Notes: generated by a model from the sequence alone, not told the origin. 10,243 nt of DNA from JBDRLH01 sp043813215 (GCA_043813215.1 JBDRLH010000021.1:1-10243), one strand, 5' to 3'; counted from the stretch's first letter, positions 3,604-10,223 are shown. Program-made: numbers and translations.

Positions 3604-6162
3604 ATGTCTATTTTTTGGATAGTTACCAGCTATTTCCTTGGCTCCTTGCCCTTCGGTTTTATAATCGGCAAGCTTTCCGGAAAAAACGTGCTGGAAATCG
3701 GCTGGAAGAAAACCTCGGGCTCCAATGTCTATAAAAATGTCGGCAAAATTCAGGGGATTTTAACGGGAGTTTTGGATGTGGCCAAGGGATTTTTAGCTGT
3801 TTGGATTGCTCAAAAAATAGGGTTTTCTCAAGAAGTTCAAATCGTTTCGGGGGCCGCGGCGGTGGCCGGCCACAATTGGTCGGCATTTCTTAAGTTTTCC
3901 GGAGGCAGGGGCATTGCTACGCTTTTGGGAGCGTTTTTGGCGCTTTTTCCCGGTTTGTTTTTATGGGCTGTCCTGCCGGCGATTTTTCTCTCTTTTATTT
4001 GGAATGCCTCAATCGGCACTCTTTTGTTTTTTGCCATTTCTTTTTTTATGACAGCCAAACACAATCTGTCCGGAACCCTGGGATTTTTTACGGGCTTGAA
4101 CCTTGCCATTGTCATGGTAAAACGTTTGAGTCCGATTAAAGAAATAAGATTAAAAAAGGGAGCCGAAATCTGGAAACTAGTCAGAAACCGGCTTATTTTT
4201 GACAATGAAGAATTTTTAAAAACTTTCAGGATTTCAAGGTTTTTGGCAAAAGAAAATAAGAGCAAAAGCGCCTTGGCCATAAAAATAATTTCCGCCCCCA
4301 TTATTTTGCCTTCAAAATTCAGCTGGCAGGTTGTCAAATTCAGCGCCAAGATGGCCAAAAAACCCATAGACATGCTTTTAAAGACCCAGGAAAAGATTGT
4401 TGTAGAAATCAGGGCGGAGGATTTGAAAAAAATAATGCTGGCTGCGGCCCGGAAAATCGTCATTCATCAGGAAGAAATAAATAAAATAAACGTTTTTCCG
4501 GTGGCCGACAAAGATACGGGATACAATTTTGCCGCCACCTTGCTTGGCATTGAAGGCTTGATCTCTCAAAAAAAATACGCCACCTTGCGCCAGCTGACCC
4601 TGGATATCAAAGCAGCCGCCATGGTCAACGCCAGGGGGAACGCCGGCATGATTTTTACGGGATATTTAATTGAGATTTTAGAAAGGATAAAACATTTAAA
4701 TTCAATTGACGCTCTTGACTTATCTTTTGCCATGAAAAGCGGCATTCGCGCCGCCAGAAATTCCGTAGCCAAGCCGGTGGAGGGAACAATTTTAGATGTG
4801 ATGGCGGCAGCCGGCAACAGGGCTTATGAGGTTGCCCGGCAAAGAGATTCACAAAACCCTGAAAATAAAAAAAATATAATCATGGTTTTAGAAGAAGCTT
4901 ATTTGGCGGGCCAGCTTGCCCTAAAAGAAACTCCCGAAAAGCTGGCGGTTTTAAAACAGAACAATGTGGTGGATGCCGGAGGCCTTGGTTTTGTAAAAAT
5001 ACTGGAAGCCTGGATAGAAAACTTAAAAGGAGAGAGTCCGGCTCCTGCAGCTGAAACTGATTCCTCAATTTTACAACTGAATGAAAATTTGGATTTGCAG
5101 TTCCGCTACGAAGTGATTTTAAGTTTTAAAAAAACGCCCGATTTGAGCATAGAAGAAATCCAGGATGATTTAGCGGGACTTGGCGACAGCCTGGAAATAA
5201 TAGAATTAGACGAGACGATCAAGCTCCACGTTCATACCAACCAACCCGAAGTAGTGGTTAATAAATTTGAAGCTTTTCCGGAATTTGAGCAACAAACAGA
5301 AGACATGTCATCTTCGATGGGCTCGGGGCAGGTCCCAAAAAAACCTTTGGGCTTGGTGGTGGACCAGGTGGCTGACTTGCCCAAAGATTTTTTGGAAAAA
5401 TATGATATTTTGGAGGTTCCCTTTAAAACTATTTTACAAAAAGGAGGAATTGTCACGACTTCGGCCCCAACTTTCCGGGATTTTCTTTTGGTTTACCAGA
5501 AGGCTTTTTTAAAATTTGAAAAGTTTCTGGTCGTTACGGTTTCTTCAAAGCTTTCAGGGGCTTATAGCGCCGCTCGCATCGCCAGGTCGATTTACAAAAA
5601 ACCAGACAAGCTGAATATCTATGTTTTTGATTGCAACACAGGAGAAGTTGGAGAGGGCTTAGTCGTTCTTTTCGCAAAAGACCTGATCCAAAAAGGTAAA
5701 ACATTAGACGAGGCGGTGGAGGTACTGAAAGATTTTTGTCCTAAGGTCACTTTAACCGCCTGCATTGATGATTTTAAGCACGTGGTGCGCGGAGGAAGGG
5801 TTAAATTGCCCGGGATTTTTGTAAAACCGGTATTTTTTGCCCAAAAAATCGGCTTCCGGCTGATGGTCGGCTTAAAAAATGGCGGAGTGAAATTTTTCGG
5901 AGTGAGTTTCGGTAAAAATACGGCAAAAATTTTAGCTGATAAAATTGACGAGCAGCGAAAAGAAAAAGAAATCATTGCGGCCATTGCTCATACCGAAAAT
6001 CAGGCGGGAGCAGAAAGCTTAAAGACTGAACTGGAAAAAAGAAAAGGCATAAAAGTTTTATTCGTTTCTTCGGCCTCCCCGGTTGTCGCCGCCCACACGG
6101 GCCCCGGCGCCCTCATCGCCGCGTTTTACCCCGTGGAATCCGAAAAACTTGACAATAAATAA
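3604..6162 (+). CDS. PlsY-FakA-FakB three-domain fusion for fatty-acid activation and acyl transfer
   Basis: This single 852-aa ORF carries three domains. Residues 1-175 resemble PlsY acyl-phosphate:glycerol-3-phosphate acyltransferase. They have several membrane helices, motif 1 GSLPFG (13-18) and motif 3 GHNWSAFLKFSGGRGIAT (89-106). Motif 2 is divergent (GWKKTSGSN, 33-41). A basic linker follows (about 175-270). Residues 275-475 are a DAK2 kinase like FakA/YloV: NVFPVADKDTGYN (296-308, metal ligands Asp302 and Asp304), ARGNAG, KPVEGTIL (390-397) and VVDAGG. A FakA middle-like part (about 495-568) includes LHVHT. Residues 580-845 are DegV/FakB: VVDQVADLP, TTS (618-620), SSKLSG (647-652), GGR (730-732) and HTGPG (831-835). 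In Firmicutes FakB holds the fatty acid, FakA phosphorylates it, and PlsY makes lysophosphatidic acid. The domain calls are strong; joint function is inference. Confidence 0.92.
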   Translation: MSIFWIVTSYFLGSLPFGFIIGKLSGKNVLEIGWKKTSGSNVYKNVGKIQGILTGVLDVAKGFLAVWIAQKIGFSQEVQIVSGAAAVAGHNWSAFLKFSGGRGIATLLGAFLALFPGLFLWAVLPAIFLSFIWNASIGTLLFFAISFFMTAKHNLSGTLGFFTGLNLAIVMVKRLSPIKEIRLKKGAEIWKLVRNRLIFDNEEFLKTFRISRFLAKENKSKSALAIKIISAPIILPSKFSWQVVKFSAKMAKKPIDMLLKTQEKIVVEIRAEDLKKIMLAAARKIVIHQEEINKINVFPVADKDTGYNFAATLLGIEGLISQKKYATLRQLTLDIKAAAMVNARGNAGMIFTGYLIEILERIKHLNSIDALDLSFAMKSGIRAARNSVAKPVEGTILDVMAAAGNRAYEVARQRDSQNPENKKNIIMVLEEAYLAGQLALKETPEKLAVLKQNNVVDAGGLGFVKILEAWIENLKGESPAPAAETDSSILQLNENLDLQFRYEVILSFKKTPDLSIEEIQDDLAGLGDSLEIIELDETIKLHVHTNQPEVVVNKFEAFPEFEQQTEDMSSSMGSGQVPKKPLGLVVDQVADLPKDFLEKYDILEVPFKTILQKGGIVTTSAPTFRDFLLVYQKAFLKFEKFLVVTVSSKLSGAYSAARIARSIYKKPDKLNIYVFDCNTGEVGEGLVVLFAKDLIQKGKTLDEAVEVLKDFCPKVTLTACIDDFKHVVRGGRVKLPGIFVKPVFFAQKIGFRLMVGLKNGGVKFFGVSFGKNTAKILADKIDEQRKEKEIIAAIAHTENQAGAESLKTELEKRKGIKVLFVSSASPVVAAHTGPGALIAAFYPVESEKLDNK

Positions 6163-6184
6163 TTTTTTTGCCAAACTAAATTCA

Positions 6185-6212
6185 GTCCGTCAAAAAACGG
6201 ACATAATTTTTA
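6185..6212 (+). terminator. Terminator after the fusion gene
   Basis: GTCCGT (6185-6190) and ACGGAC (6197-6202) form a 6-bp hairpin with loop CAAAAA, followed by ATAATTTTTA. It lies 22 nt after the stop codon and fits a modest Rho-independent terminator. Confidence 0.6.
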
Positions 6213-6239
6213 GATAAACAATCCCAATCTACGAATCAC

Positions 6240-6297
6240 ATCCGAACCTAGGAATATATTATTTGGAGCATTCGGATAAAATTCGGAACATTCGGAT
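6240..6297. repeat. ATTCGGA repeats upstream of nusA
   Basis: The 7-mer ATTCGGA occurs three times (6270, 6281 and 6290) just before nusA, and its complement occurs at 6240-6246 (ATCCGAA). The copies can form alternative hairpins. Spacings of 11 and 9 bp are near one helical turn, which could suit a repeated binding site. It may also be a degenerate repeat. A weak TATATT lies at 6298-6303, and no Shine-Dalgarno precedes the ATG at 6307. Confidence 0.4.
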
Positions 6298-6306
6298 TAT
6301 ATTTTT

Positions 6307-7635
6307 ATGTTTGATTTAAAAAATTTTACCGCCGCTATCTCTCAGATAGCCGAAGAAAAAGGGATCTCGGCCGAAAGAATAATTGAAAGCATAGAATCAG
6401 CCATTGCCGCCGCTTACAAAAAAGATTACGGCAAAAAGGGGCAGATTGTCAAAGCCAAATTAAACCCCGAAACTGGCGAGGTAAATTTCTGGCAGATAAA
6501 AATTGTCGTTGATAAGGATATGATTTTTTCAGAGGAAGAGCTGGCGGAAATGGCGACATCGAATACAAACGAAGGACCCTCCTTCGCCGAGCCCGACTCG
6601 GCTACGGCGGGCGAAGAAAAAAAAGTTAGGTTTAATCCAGAAAAACACATCATGCTGGAAGATGCCAAAAAGATAAACTCAAAAATAAAAGCCGGCGAAG
6701 AATTAGAAACGGTTCTTGAGACAAAAGCCGATTACGGCCGGATTGCCGCCCAGACTGCCAAGCAGGTAATCCTGCAAAAAATCAGAGAAGCCGAAAGAGA
6801 ATCCATTCTGGGAGAATTCAAATCCAAAGAGGGCGAAATCATTTCGGGCATTGTCCAAAGGATAGAGGGCAGAAATATTTTCTTTGATATCGGCAAAACC
6901 TTGGGAGTTTTGGTCAAGGAGGAACAAATTCCCGGCGAATTTTATCGGCCGGGACAGAGGTTGAAAGTTTTCATTGCAAAGGTTGAAGAAAACCCCAAGG
7001 GGCCTTTAATTTTTTTATCCCGGGCTTACCCCAAATTGATTTCAAAATTATTTGAATTGGAAGTTCCCGAGGTTTCGGCAGGCTCGGTTGTCATAAAATC
7101 TCTTGCCAGGGAAGCCGGCTCCCGTTCAAAAATTGCCGTAGCCTCAACCATGGAAGGAGTGGATCCCATCGGCTCCATGGTCGGCCAGCGCGGCACCCGC
7201 GTGATGGCGGTTATCAATGAGCTGGGAGGAGAAAAGATTGATATTATCGAATGGTCCGAAGATCCGGAAAAATATCTGGCCAATTCCTTGTCTCCGGCTA
7301 AAGTTATGGAAGTAAAGATTATGCCAAAAAACAAAGCCTTGGTGACGGTTCCGGAGGACCAATTATCTTTGGCTATCGGCAAGGACGGTCAGAATGTCAG
7401 ATTGGCGGCCAAACTCACCGGCTGGAAAATCGATGTCCGGGGTCCTGGCCAAGAGGCGCCGGTTGGAGAAGAAAACATTGAAAATGTTCAAGCTGTTGAG
7501 GGCTCCGAAGCTGCAAAAAAGACAGAAGAAAAAAAATCCCCCTCCGCCTCCGTTGAAGTTGTTACGGATAAGAAGGTTACAGAGGGTAAGGAAAAGAAGG
7601 TAAAAAAAGCCAAAAATAAAACTGACAATAAATAA
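6307..7635 (+). CDS. nusA: Transcription termination/antitermination factor NusA
   Basis: This 442-aa protein binds RNA polymerase and nascent RNA to control pausing, termination and antitermination. The N-terminal polymerase-binding domain (about 1-170) contains the conserved GRIAAQTAKQVILQKIREAE (144-163). An S1 domain follows (about 172-240). The KH domains have VGQRGTR (292-298) and AIGKDGQNVRLAAKLTGWKI (356-375). A Lys/Glu-rich tail (about 380-442) replaces the acidic repeats of enterobacterial NusA. Residues about 89-104 (EGPSFAEPDSATAGEE) are an extra loop from an in-frame palindromic repeat. The usual neighbours rimP and infB are absent on both sides, so the gene seems to stand alone with its own upstream region. 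The ATG at 6307 gives the expected N-terminus. Confidence 0.97.
   Translation: MFDLKNFTAAISQIAEEKGISAERIIESIESAIAAAYKKDYGKKGQIVKAKLNPETGEVNFWQIKIVVDKDMIFSEEELAEMATSNTNEGPSFAEPDSATAGEEKKVRFNPEKHIMLEDAKKINSKIKAGEELETVLETKADYGRIAAQTAKQVILQKIREAERESILGEFKSKEGEIISGIVQRIEGRNIFFDIGKTLGVLVKEEQIPGEFYRPGQRLKVFIAKVEENPKGPLIFLSRAYPKLISKLFELEVPEVSAGSVVIKSLAREAGSRSKIAVASTMEGVDPIGSMVGQRGTRVMAVINELGGEKIDIIEWSEDPEKYLANSLSPAKVMEVKIMPKNKALVTVPEDQLSLAIGKDGQNVRLAAKLTGWKIDVRGPGQEAPVGEENIENVQAVEGSEAAKKTEEKKSPSASVEVVTDKKVTEGKEKKVKKAKNKTDNK
6582..6616. repeat. In-frame palindromic repeat inside nusA
   Basis: CTTCGCC (6582-6588) pairs with GGCGAAG (6610-6616), and AGCC/GGCT inside can pair further. The interrupted palindrome lies within the NusA N-terminal domain and encodes the extra loop SFAEPDSATAGE. 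It is more GC-rich than its surroundings and keeps the reading frame. It is a second family, distinct from the LRQAQG repeat. Confidence 0.6.
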
Positions 7636-7653
7636 CCAATGGGTTGGTTATTA
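7634..7653 (+). terminator. Weak terminator hairpin at the nusA stop
   Basis: AACCAA (7634-7639) and TTGGTT (7644-7649) form a 6-bp hairpin with loop TGGG that overlaps the stop codon and is followed by ATTAATC. The T tract is poor, so this is a tentative terminator. Confidence 0.35.
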
Positions 7654-7710
7654 ATCCGATGATAAAAGCATTAAACACAGTTGCCTTGCCGGTAGACGGA
7701 TTGCCGGTTT

Positions 7711-7743
7711 AAAAAAAACAGCACTATCACGATTTGATAGTGC
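7711..7743 (-). terminator. Strong terminator of the minus-strand membrane gene
   Basis: GCACTATCA (7721-7729) and TGATAGTGC (7735-7743) form a perfect 9-bp stem with a 5-nt loop. Read on the minus strand it is followed by TGTTTTTTTT. It starts 5 nt after the stop codon of the 167-aa gene. On the plus strand there is no T tract, so it acts mainly for the minus gene. Confidence 0.85.
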
Positions 7744-7748
7744 CGTTG

Positions 7749-8252
7749 TTATGGGAAAATCTTAGGAAAAAATCTTGTAATAAAGTATACTGTTGCGCAA
7801 GAAATTACATTTCGGACGATATTCCCAAGAATTAGTATGAAAAACCCGTGCTTTATTTTGGTTGCGCTGACTGCAATTATAACCCCCGTCGGCATAATCG
7901 GGATATAAGGCACAAACCCCAAGAATAGAATTTGCCAATCTTTTCGGCGTGTCAGCCATTTTTTAAGTTTCGGCGTTCTTGTTTCCGAGGTGCTTATCTG
8001 GAAGTTATTATTTTTTGGACGTACCCAGCTTAAAAACCTTTCAACTGTTTTTTTCTTGATGAATTTTTTTTTGATTAACAATTCTTCCAGCCAGCTGGTT
8101 CCGAAATAAGTTAAAGTTAAACTTATTGAAGTACAGAAGACCACATAGATGATAGTTTGCAAAATCGAAACCCCGGCTTTAGCCCATAATACCATTGTGA
8201 AATGAACATTCGGCCACATTGTAAAAAAACCCAAAATTTGTTCCCAGCTCAA
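7749..8252 (-). CDS. Multi-pass membrane protein, VTT/DedA-like C-terminal half
   Basis: This 167-aa protein has likely membrane helices at about 28-52, 107-128 and 136-158. A strongly basic cytoplasmic stretch lies between them (60-105: KKKFIKKK and KLKKWLTRRK). The C-terminal part, FVPYIPIMPTGVIIAVSATK (113-132) then GFFILILGNIVRN, resembles the re-entrant Pro-rich loop and following helix of VTT (SNARE-associated/DedA) proteins, but the family's other signatures are not clear. Function is unknown; transport or lipid scrambling would be a guess. The start is TTG at 8252, supported by a strong Shine-Dalgarno AAAGGAG (8259-8265) six nt upstream, which is unusual in this window. It converges with nusA and diverges from tig. 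Confidence 0.75.
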   Translation of the reverse strand: MSWEQILGFFTMWPNVHFTMVLWAKAGVSILQTIIYVVFCTSISLTLTYFGTSWLEELLIKKKFIKKKTVERFLSWVRPKNNNFQISTSETRTPKLKKWLTRRKDWQILFLGFVPYIPIMPTGVIIAVSATKIKHGFFILILGNIVRNVISCATVYFITRFFPKIFP

Positions 8253-8258
8253 TTTATT

Positions 8259-8265
8259 CTCCTTT
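8259..8265 (-). promoter_or_regulatory. Shine-Dalgarno AAAGGAG deciding a TTG start
   Basis: The minus strand reads AAAGGAG, six bases, then TTG. No ATG lies at a comparable distance, and the next in-frame ATG would be at residue 12, inside the conserved-looking N-terminus. It is the only clear ribosome-binding site in the window. Confidence 0.75.
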
Positions 8266-8333
8266 CCCGGTTTTAACCGCTATATTTTTCTAAAGATCTG
8301 AAATTAAATTAACTTTTTATTTTTTAAAAGTCA

Positions 8334-9521
8334 ATGAAATACGATATTAAAAAACTACCCAAATCGCAGATAGAAATTTTATTTGAATTACCCTTTGGGG
8401 AATTGGATAAACCTTACAAAGAAGCGGTTTTGGAGTTTGGCAAGAATTTGAAGGTTGAGGGTTTTCGACCCGGCCATATTCCGGAAACCATCATTGAAAG
8501 AGAGGTCGGCAAAATGCGTCTTCTGGAAGAGACGGCCCAAAAGGCTATTCAGGAAAATTATCAAAAAGTGGTTTCAGAAAACAATCTCACCCCCGTAAGC
8601 CAGCCCCAGGTGGAAATTTTAAAATTAGCTCCCGCCAATCCCCTTGAATTTAAGATTTTGGTTTTTATCTTGCCCGAAATAAAACTGCCCGATTATAAAA
8701 AAATAGCCGCCGGCGCAAAAAAAGAAGCGGTTGTTGTCACAGAAAAAGAAATAGAAGATTCTCTTTTATGGCTTCAAAAATCCCGGGCAAAGTTAAGCCT
8801 GAAAAACGGCGCGGCTCAAAAAGGAGATTTTGTGGAAATAGAATATAGCTCATTTCAACTGGAATCCGGCAAAACCTACAAAGACGCTTTTTTCCTGGGA
8901 GAAGGCCGCTTTGTCAGCGGTTTTGAGCAGAATTTGGAAGGAGCAAAAGACAGCGAAGAAAAAGATTTTTCAGTTAAATTTCCCGTGAATTACGCGCAAA
9001 AAGATTTGGCCGGCAAAGACATCAACTTCAAGGTTAAAATAAAATCAGTCCAAAAAGCCGAGCTTACCGAGATCGGAGACGAATTCGCCAAAAGCCTGGG
9101 CAAATTTGAAAATCTCCAAGCTCTGAAAAAAAATATAAAAGAAGGCATAGCCCTAGAAAAAGAGCGGCAAGAATCCGATAGGATCCGCTCGGAGATTCTT
9201 GGCAAAATATCCGAGGCTTCAACCTGCGAAATTCCAGAAGTCTTGATCGAATCAGAAAAGAAAAGAACGCCGGATTTGCCGGAAGACCAGGCAAAAAAAA
9301 GAATTATCGGCAGTTTGGTTTTGCGCGAACTGGCCAAAAGAGAAAACATCGCGGTTTCAGAAGAAGAAATAAAAAAGGAAACGGAGATATTCTTAAGGCA
9401 GTATCCCGACGTCAAAACCGCAGAAAATCAGTTTGACGCAGAAAGATTAAAAGAATATATTAAAGATGCGATAGCCAACGAAAAAACATTTAAACTTTTA
9501 GAAAATTTAATTAAAAAATAA
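8334..9521 (+). CDS. tig: Trigger factor, ribosome-associated chaperone
   Basis: This 395-aa protein is a peptidyl-prolyl isomerase/chaperone that docks at the ribosome exit tunnel and shields nascent chains. The ribosome-binding signature GFRPGHIP (43-50) is in the N-terminal domain (about 1-115). The FKBP-type domain (about 160-240) starts GDFVEIEYSSF and includes FLGEGRFVSGFEQNLEGAK. The helical C-terminal domain covers about 245-395. It is shorter than typical trigger factors of about 430 aa. After IPEVLIESEKKR (300-311) the chain goes straight to TPDLPEDQAKKRIIGSLVL, as if part of one helical arm is missing. No Shine-Dalgarno is visible before the ATG. The clpP start follows the stop with one base between, indicating a coupled operon. 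Confidence 0.95.
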   Translation: MKYDIKKLPKSQIEILFELPFGELDKPYKEAVLEFGKNLKVEGFRPGHIPETIIEREVGKMRLLEETAQKAIQENYQKVVSENNLTPVSQPQVEILKLAPANPLEFKILVFILPEIKLPDYKKIAAGAKKEAVVVTEKEIEDSLLWLQKSRAKLSLKNGAAQKGDFVEIEYSSFQLESGKTYKDAFFLGEGRFVSGFEQNLEGAKDSEEKDFSVKFPVNYAQKDLAGKDINFKVKIKSVQKAELTEIGDEFAKSLGKFENLQALKKNIKEGIALEKERQESDRIRSEILGKISEASTCEIPEVLIESEKKRTPDLPEDQAKKRIIGSLVLRELAKRENIAVSEEEIKKETEIFLRQYPDVKTAENQFDAERLKEYIKDAIANEKTFKLLENLIKK

Positions 9522-9522
9522 C

Positions 9523-10110
9523 ATGAATCTTATCCCTACGGTAATTGAAAAATCACAATATGGCGAACGGGCTTATGATATTTATTCCCGGCTTTTGAAA
9601 GAAAGAATAATTTTTTTGGGCGGCCCCATTGTCGATGCCGTGGCCAACTCCATTATCGCCCAGATGCTTTTTTTGGCGTCGCAGGATCCTAAAAAAGAAA
9701 TACAGCTTTATATCAATTCGCCCGGCGGAGTTTTGACTGCCGGCTTGGCGATTTATGACACAATGCAATATGTCAAATGTCCGGTTTCTACGGTCTGCAT
9801 CGGCATGGCGGCTTCGGCCGCCGCCGTCTTGCTGGCGGCTGGCGCAAAGGGAAAAAGATTTTCTTTGCCCAATGCCCAAATTTTAATCCACCAGGTGGCG
9901 GTATCGGGCATCGGCGGCCAGGCAATTGAAATTGAAATTGCCGCCAAAGAGATTCTGAGATTAAAAGAGCAGGTCAATAAAATTTTGGCAAAACACACCG
10001 GCCAGCCGATCAGCAAGGTGGAAAGAGATACTGACAGGGATTATTATTTGACTGCCCTAGAGGCCAAAGAATACGGCTTGGTTGACGAAGTCATCAAAAC
10101 AAAAGAATAA
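9523..10110 (+). CDS. clpP: ATP-dependent Clp protease proteolytic subunit ClpP
   Basis: This 195-aa serine peptidase has the normal length for ClpP, which forms a barrel-shaped tetradecamer and degrades substrates fed by ClpX or another AAA+ unfoldase. The N-terminus MNLIPTVIE and GERAYDIYSRLLKERIIFLG are classical. The oxyanion strand is NSPGG (65-69), the nucleophile is Ser98 in GMAAS, the catalytic His is His123 in LIHQ, and the acid is Asp173 in RDTDRD. The region after Ser98 (AAAVLLAAGAKGKRF) and the handle helix are intact. The gene starts 1 nt after the tig stop, matching the common tig-clpP order. No clpX follows in the window; a terminator comes directly after. Confidence 0.97.
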   Translation: MNLIPTVIEKSQYGERAYDIYSRLLKERIIFLGGPIVDAVANSIIAQMLFLASQDPKKEIQLYINSPGGVLTAGLAIYDTMQYVKCPVSTVCIGMAASAAAVLLAAGAKGKRFSLPNAQILIHQVAVSGIGGQAIEIEIAAKEILRLKEQVNKILAKHTGQPISKVERDTDRDYYLTALEAKEYGLVDEVIKTKE

Positions 10111-10115
10111 GAACC

Positions 10116-10140
10116 TTGCCCTTGGCAATAACCTTTTTTT
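10116..10140 (+). terminator. Possible minor terminator after clpP
   Basis: TTGCC (10116-10120) and GGCAA (10124-10128) form a short hairpin with loop CTT, followed by TAACC and a run of seven T residues. The stem is weak and the T run is offset by five bases, so it may only assist the stronger terminator downstream. Confidence 0.3.
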
Positions 10141-10157
10141 CCGCTTATGCTTTAAAG

Positions 10158-10190
10158 AAAAAGCCCCGCGTTTGACACGGGGCTTTTTAA
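10158..10190 (+). terminator. Strong Rho-independent terminator of tig-clpP
   Basis: AAAAAGCCCCG (10158-10168) and CGGGGCTTTTT (10178-10188) form a perfect 11-bp stem with a 9-nt loop and a T tract. It closes the tig-clpP operon. The A-run on the other side means it could also work in the opposite direction. Confidence 0.92.
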
Positions 10191-10208
10191 TAGTATTTTT
10201 ATTTTTTA

Positions 10209-10217
10209 TGATATAAT
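10209..10217 (+). promoter_or_regulatory. Extended -10 promoter for the gene at the right edge
   Basis: TGATATAAT is identical to the extended -10 box of the 587-aa gene. The expected start, 7 nt after the box, falls on the A of an ATG at 10224, giving a leaderless mRNA. No good -35 is seen. Confidence 0.6.
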
Positions 10218-10223
10218 GAATTA

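Noticed and set aside
3837..4463. 208-codon minus-strand open frame inside the fusion gene
   Set aside because: It is an antisense shadow of the PlsY domain and linker coding sequence. It has no start signal or recognisable domain.
7686..7708. Direct repeat TTGCCGGT at 7686 and 7701
   Set aside because: Two 8-bp copies in a short gap between convergent genes can arise by chance, and no larger structure includes them.
507..10110. Recoded TGA as glycine, as in some candidate phyla
   Set aside because: No in-frame TGA occurs in any gene and glycine is encoded by GGN. All stops are TAA or TAG, so the standard bacterial code suffices.
9523..10190. A tig-clpP-clpX operon
   Set aside because: A strong terminator follows clpP and the next gene has its own promoter. 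Too little of it is visible to call it clpX.
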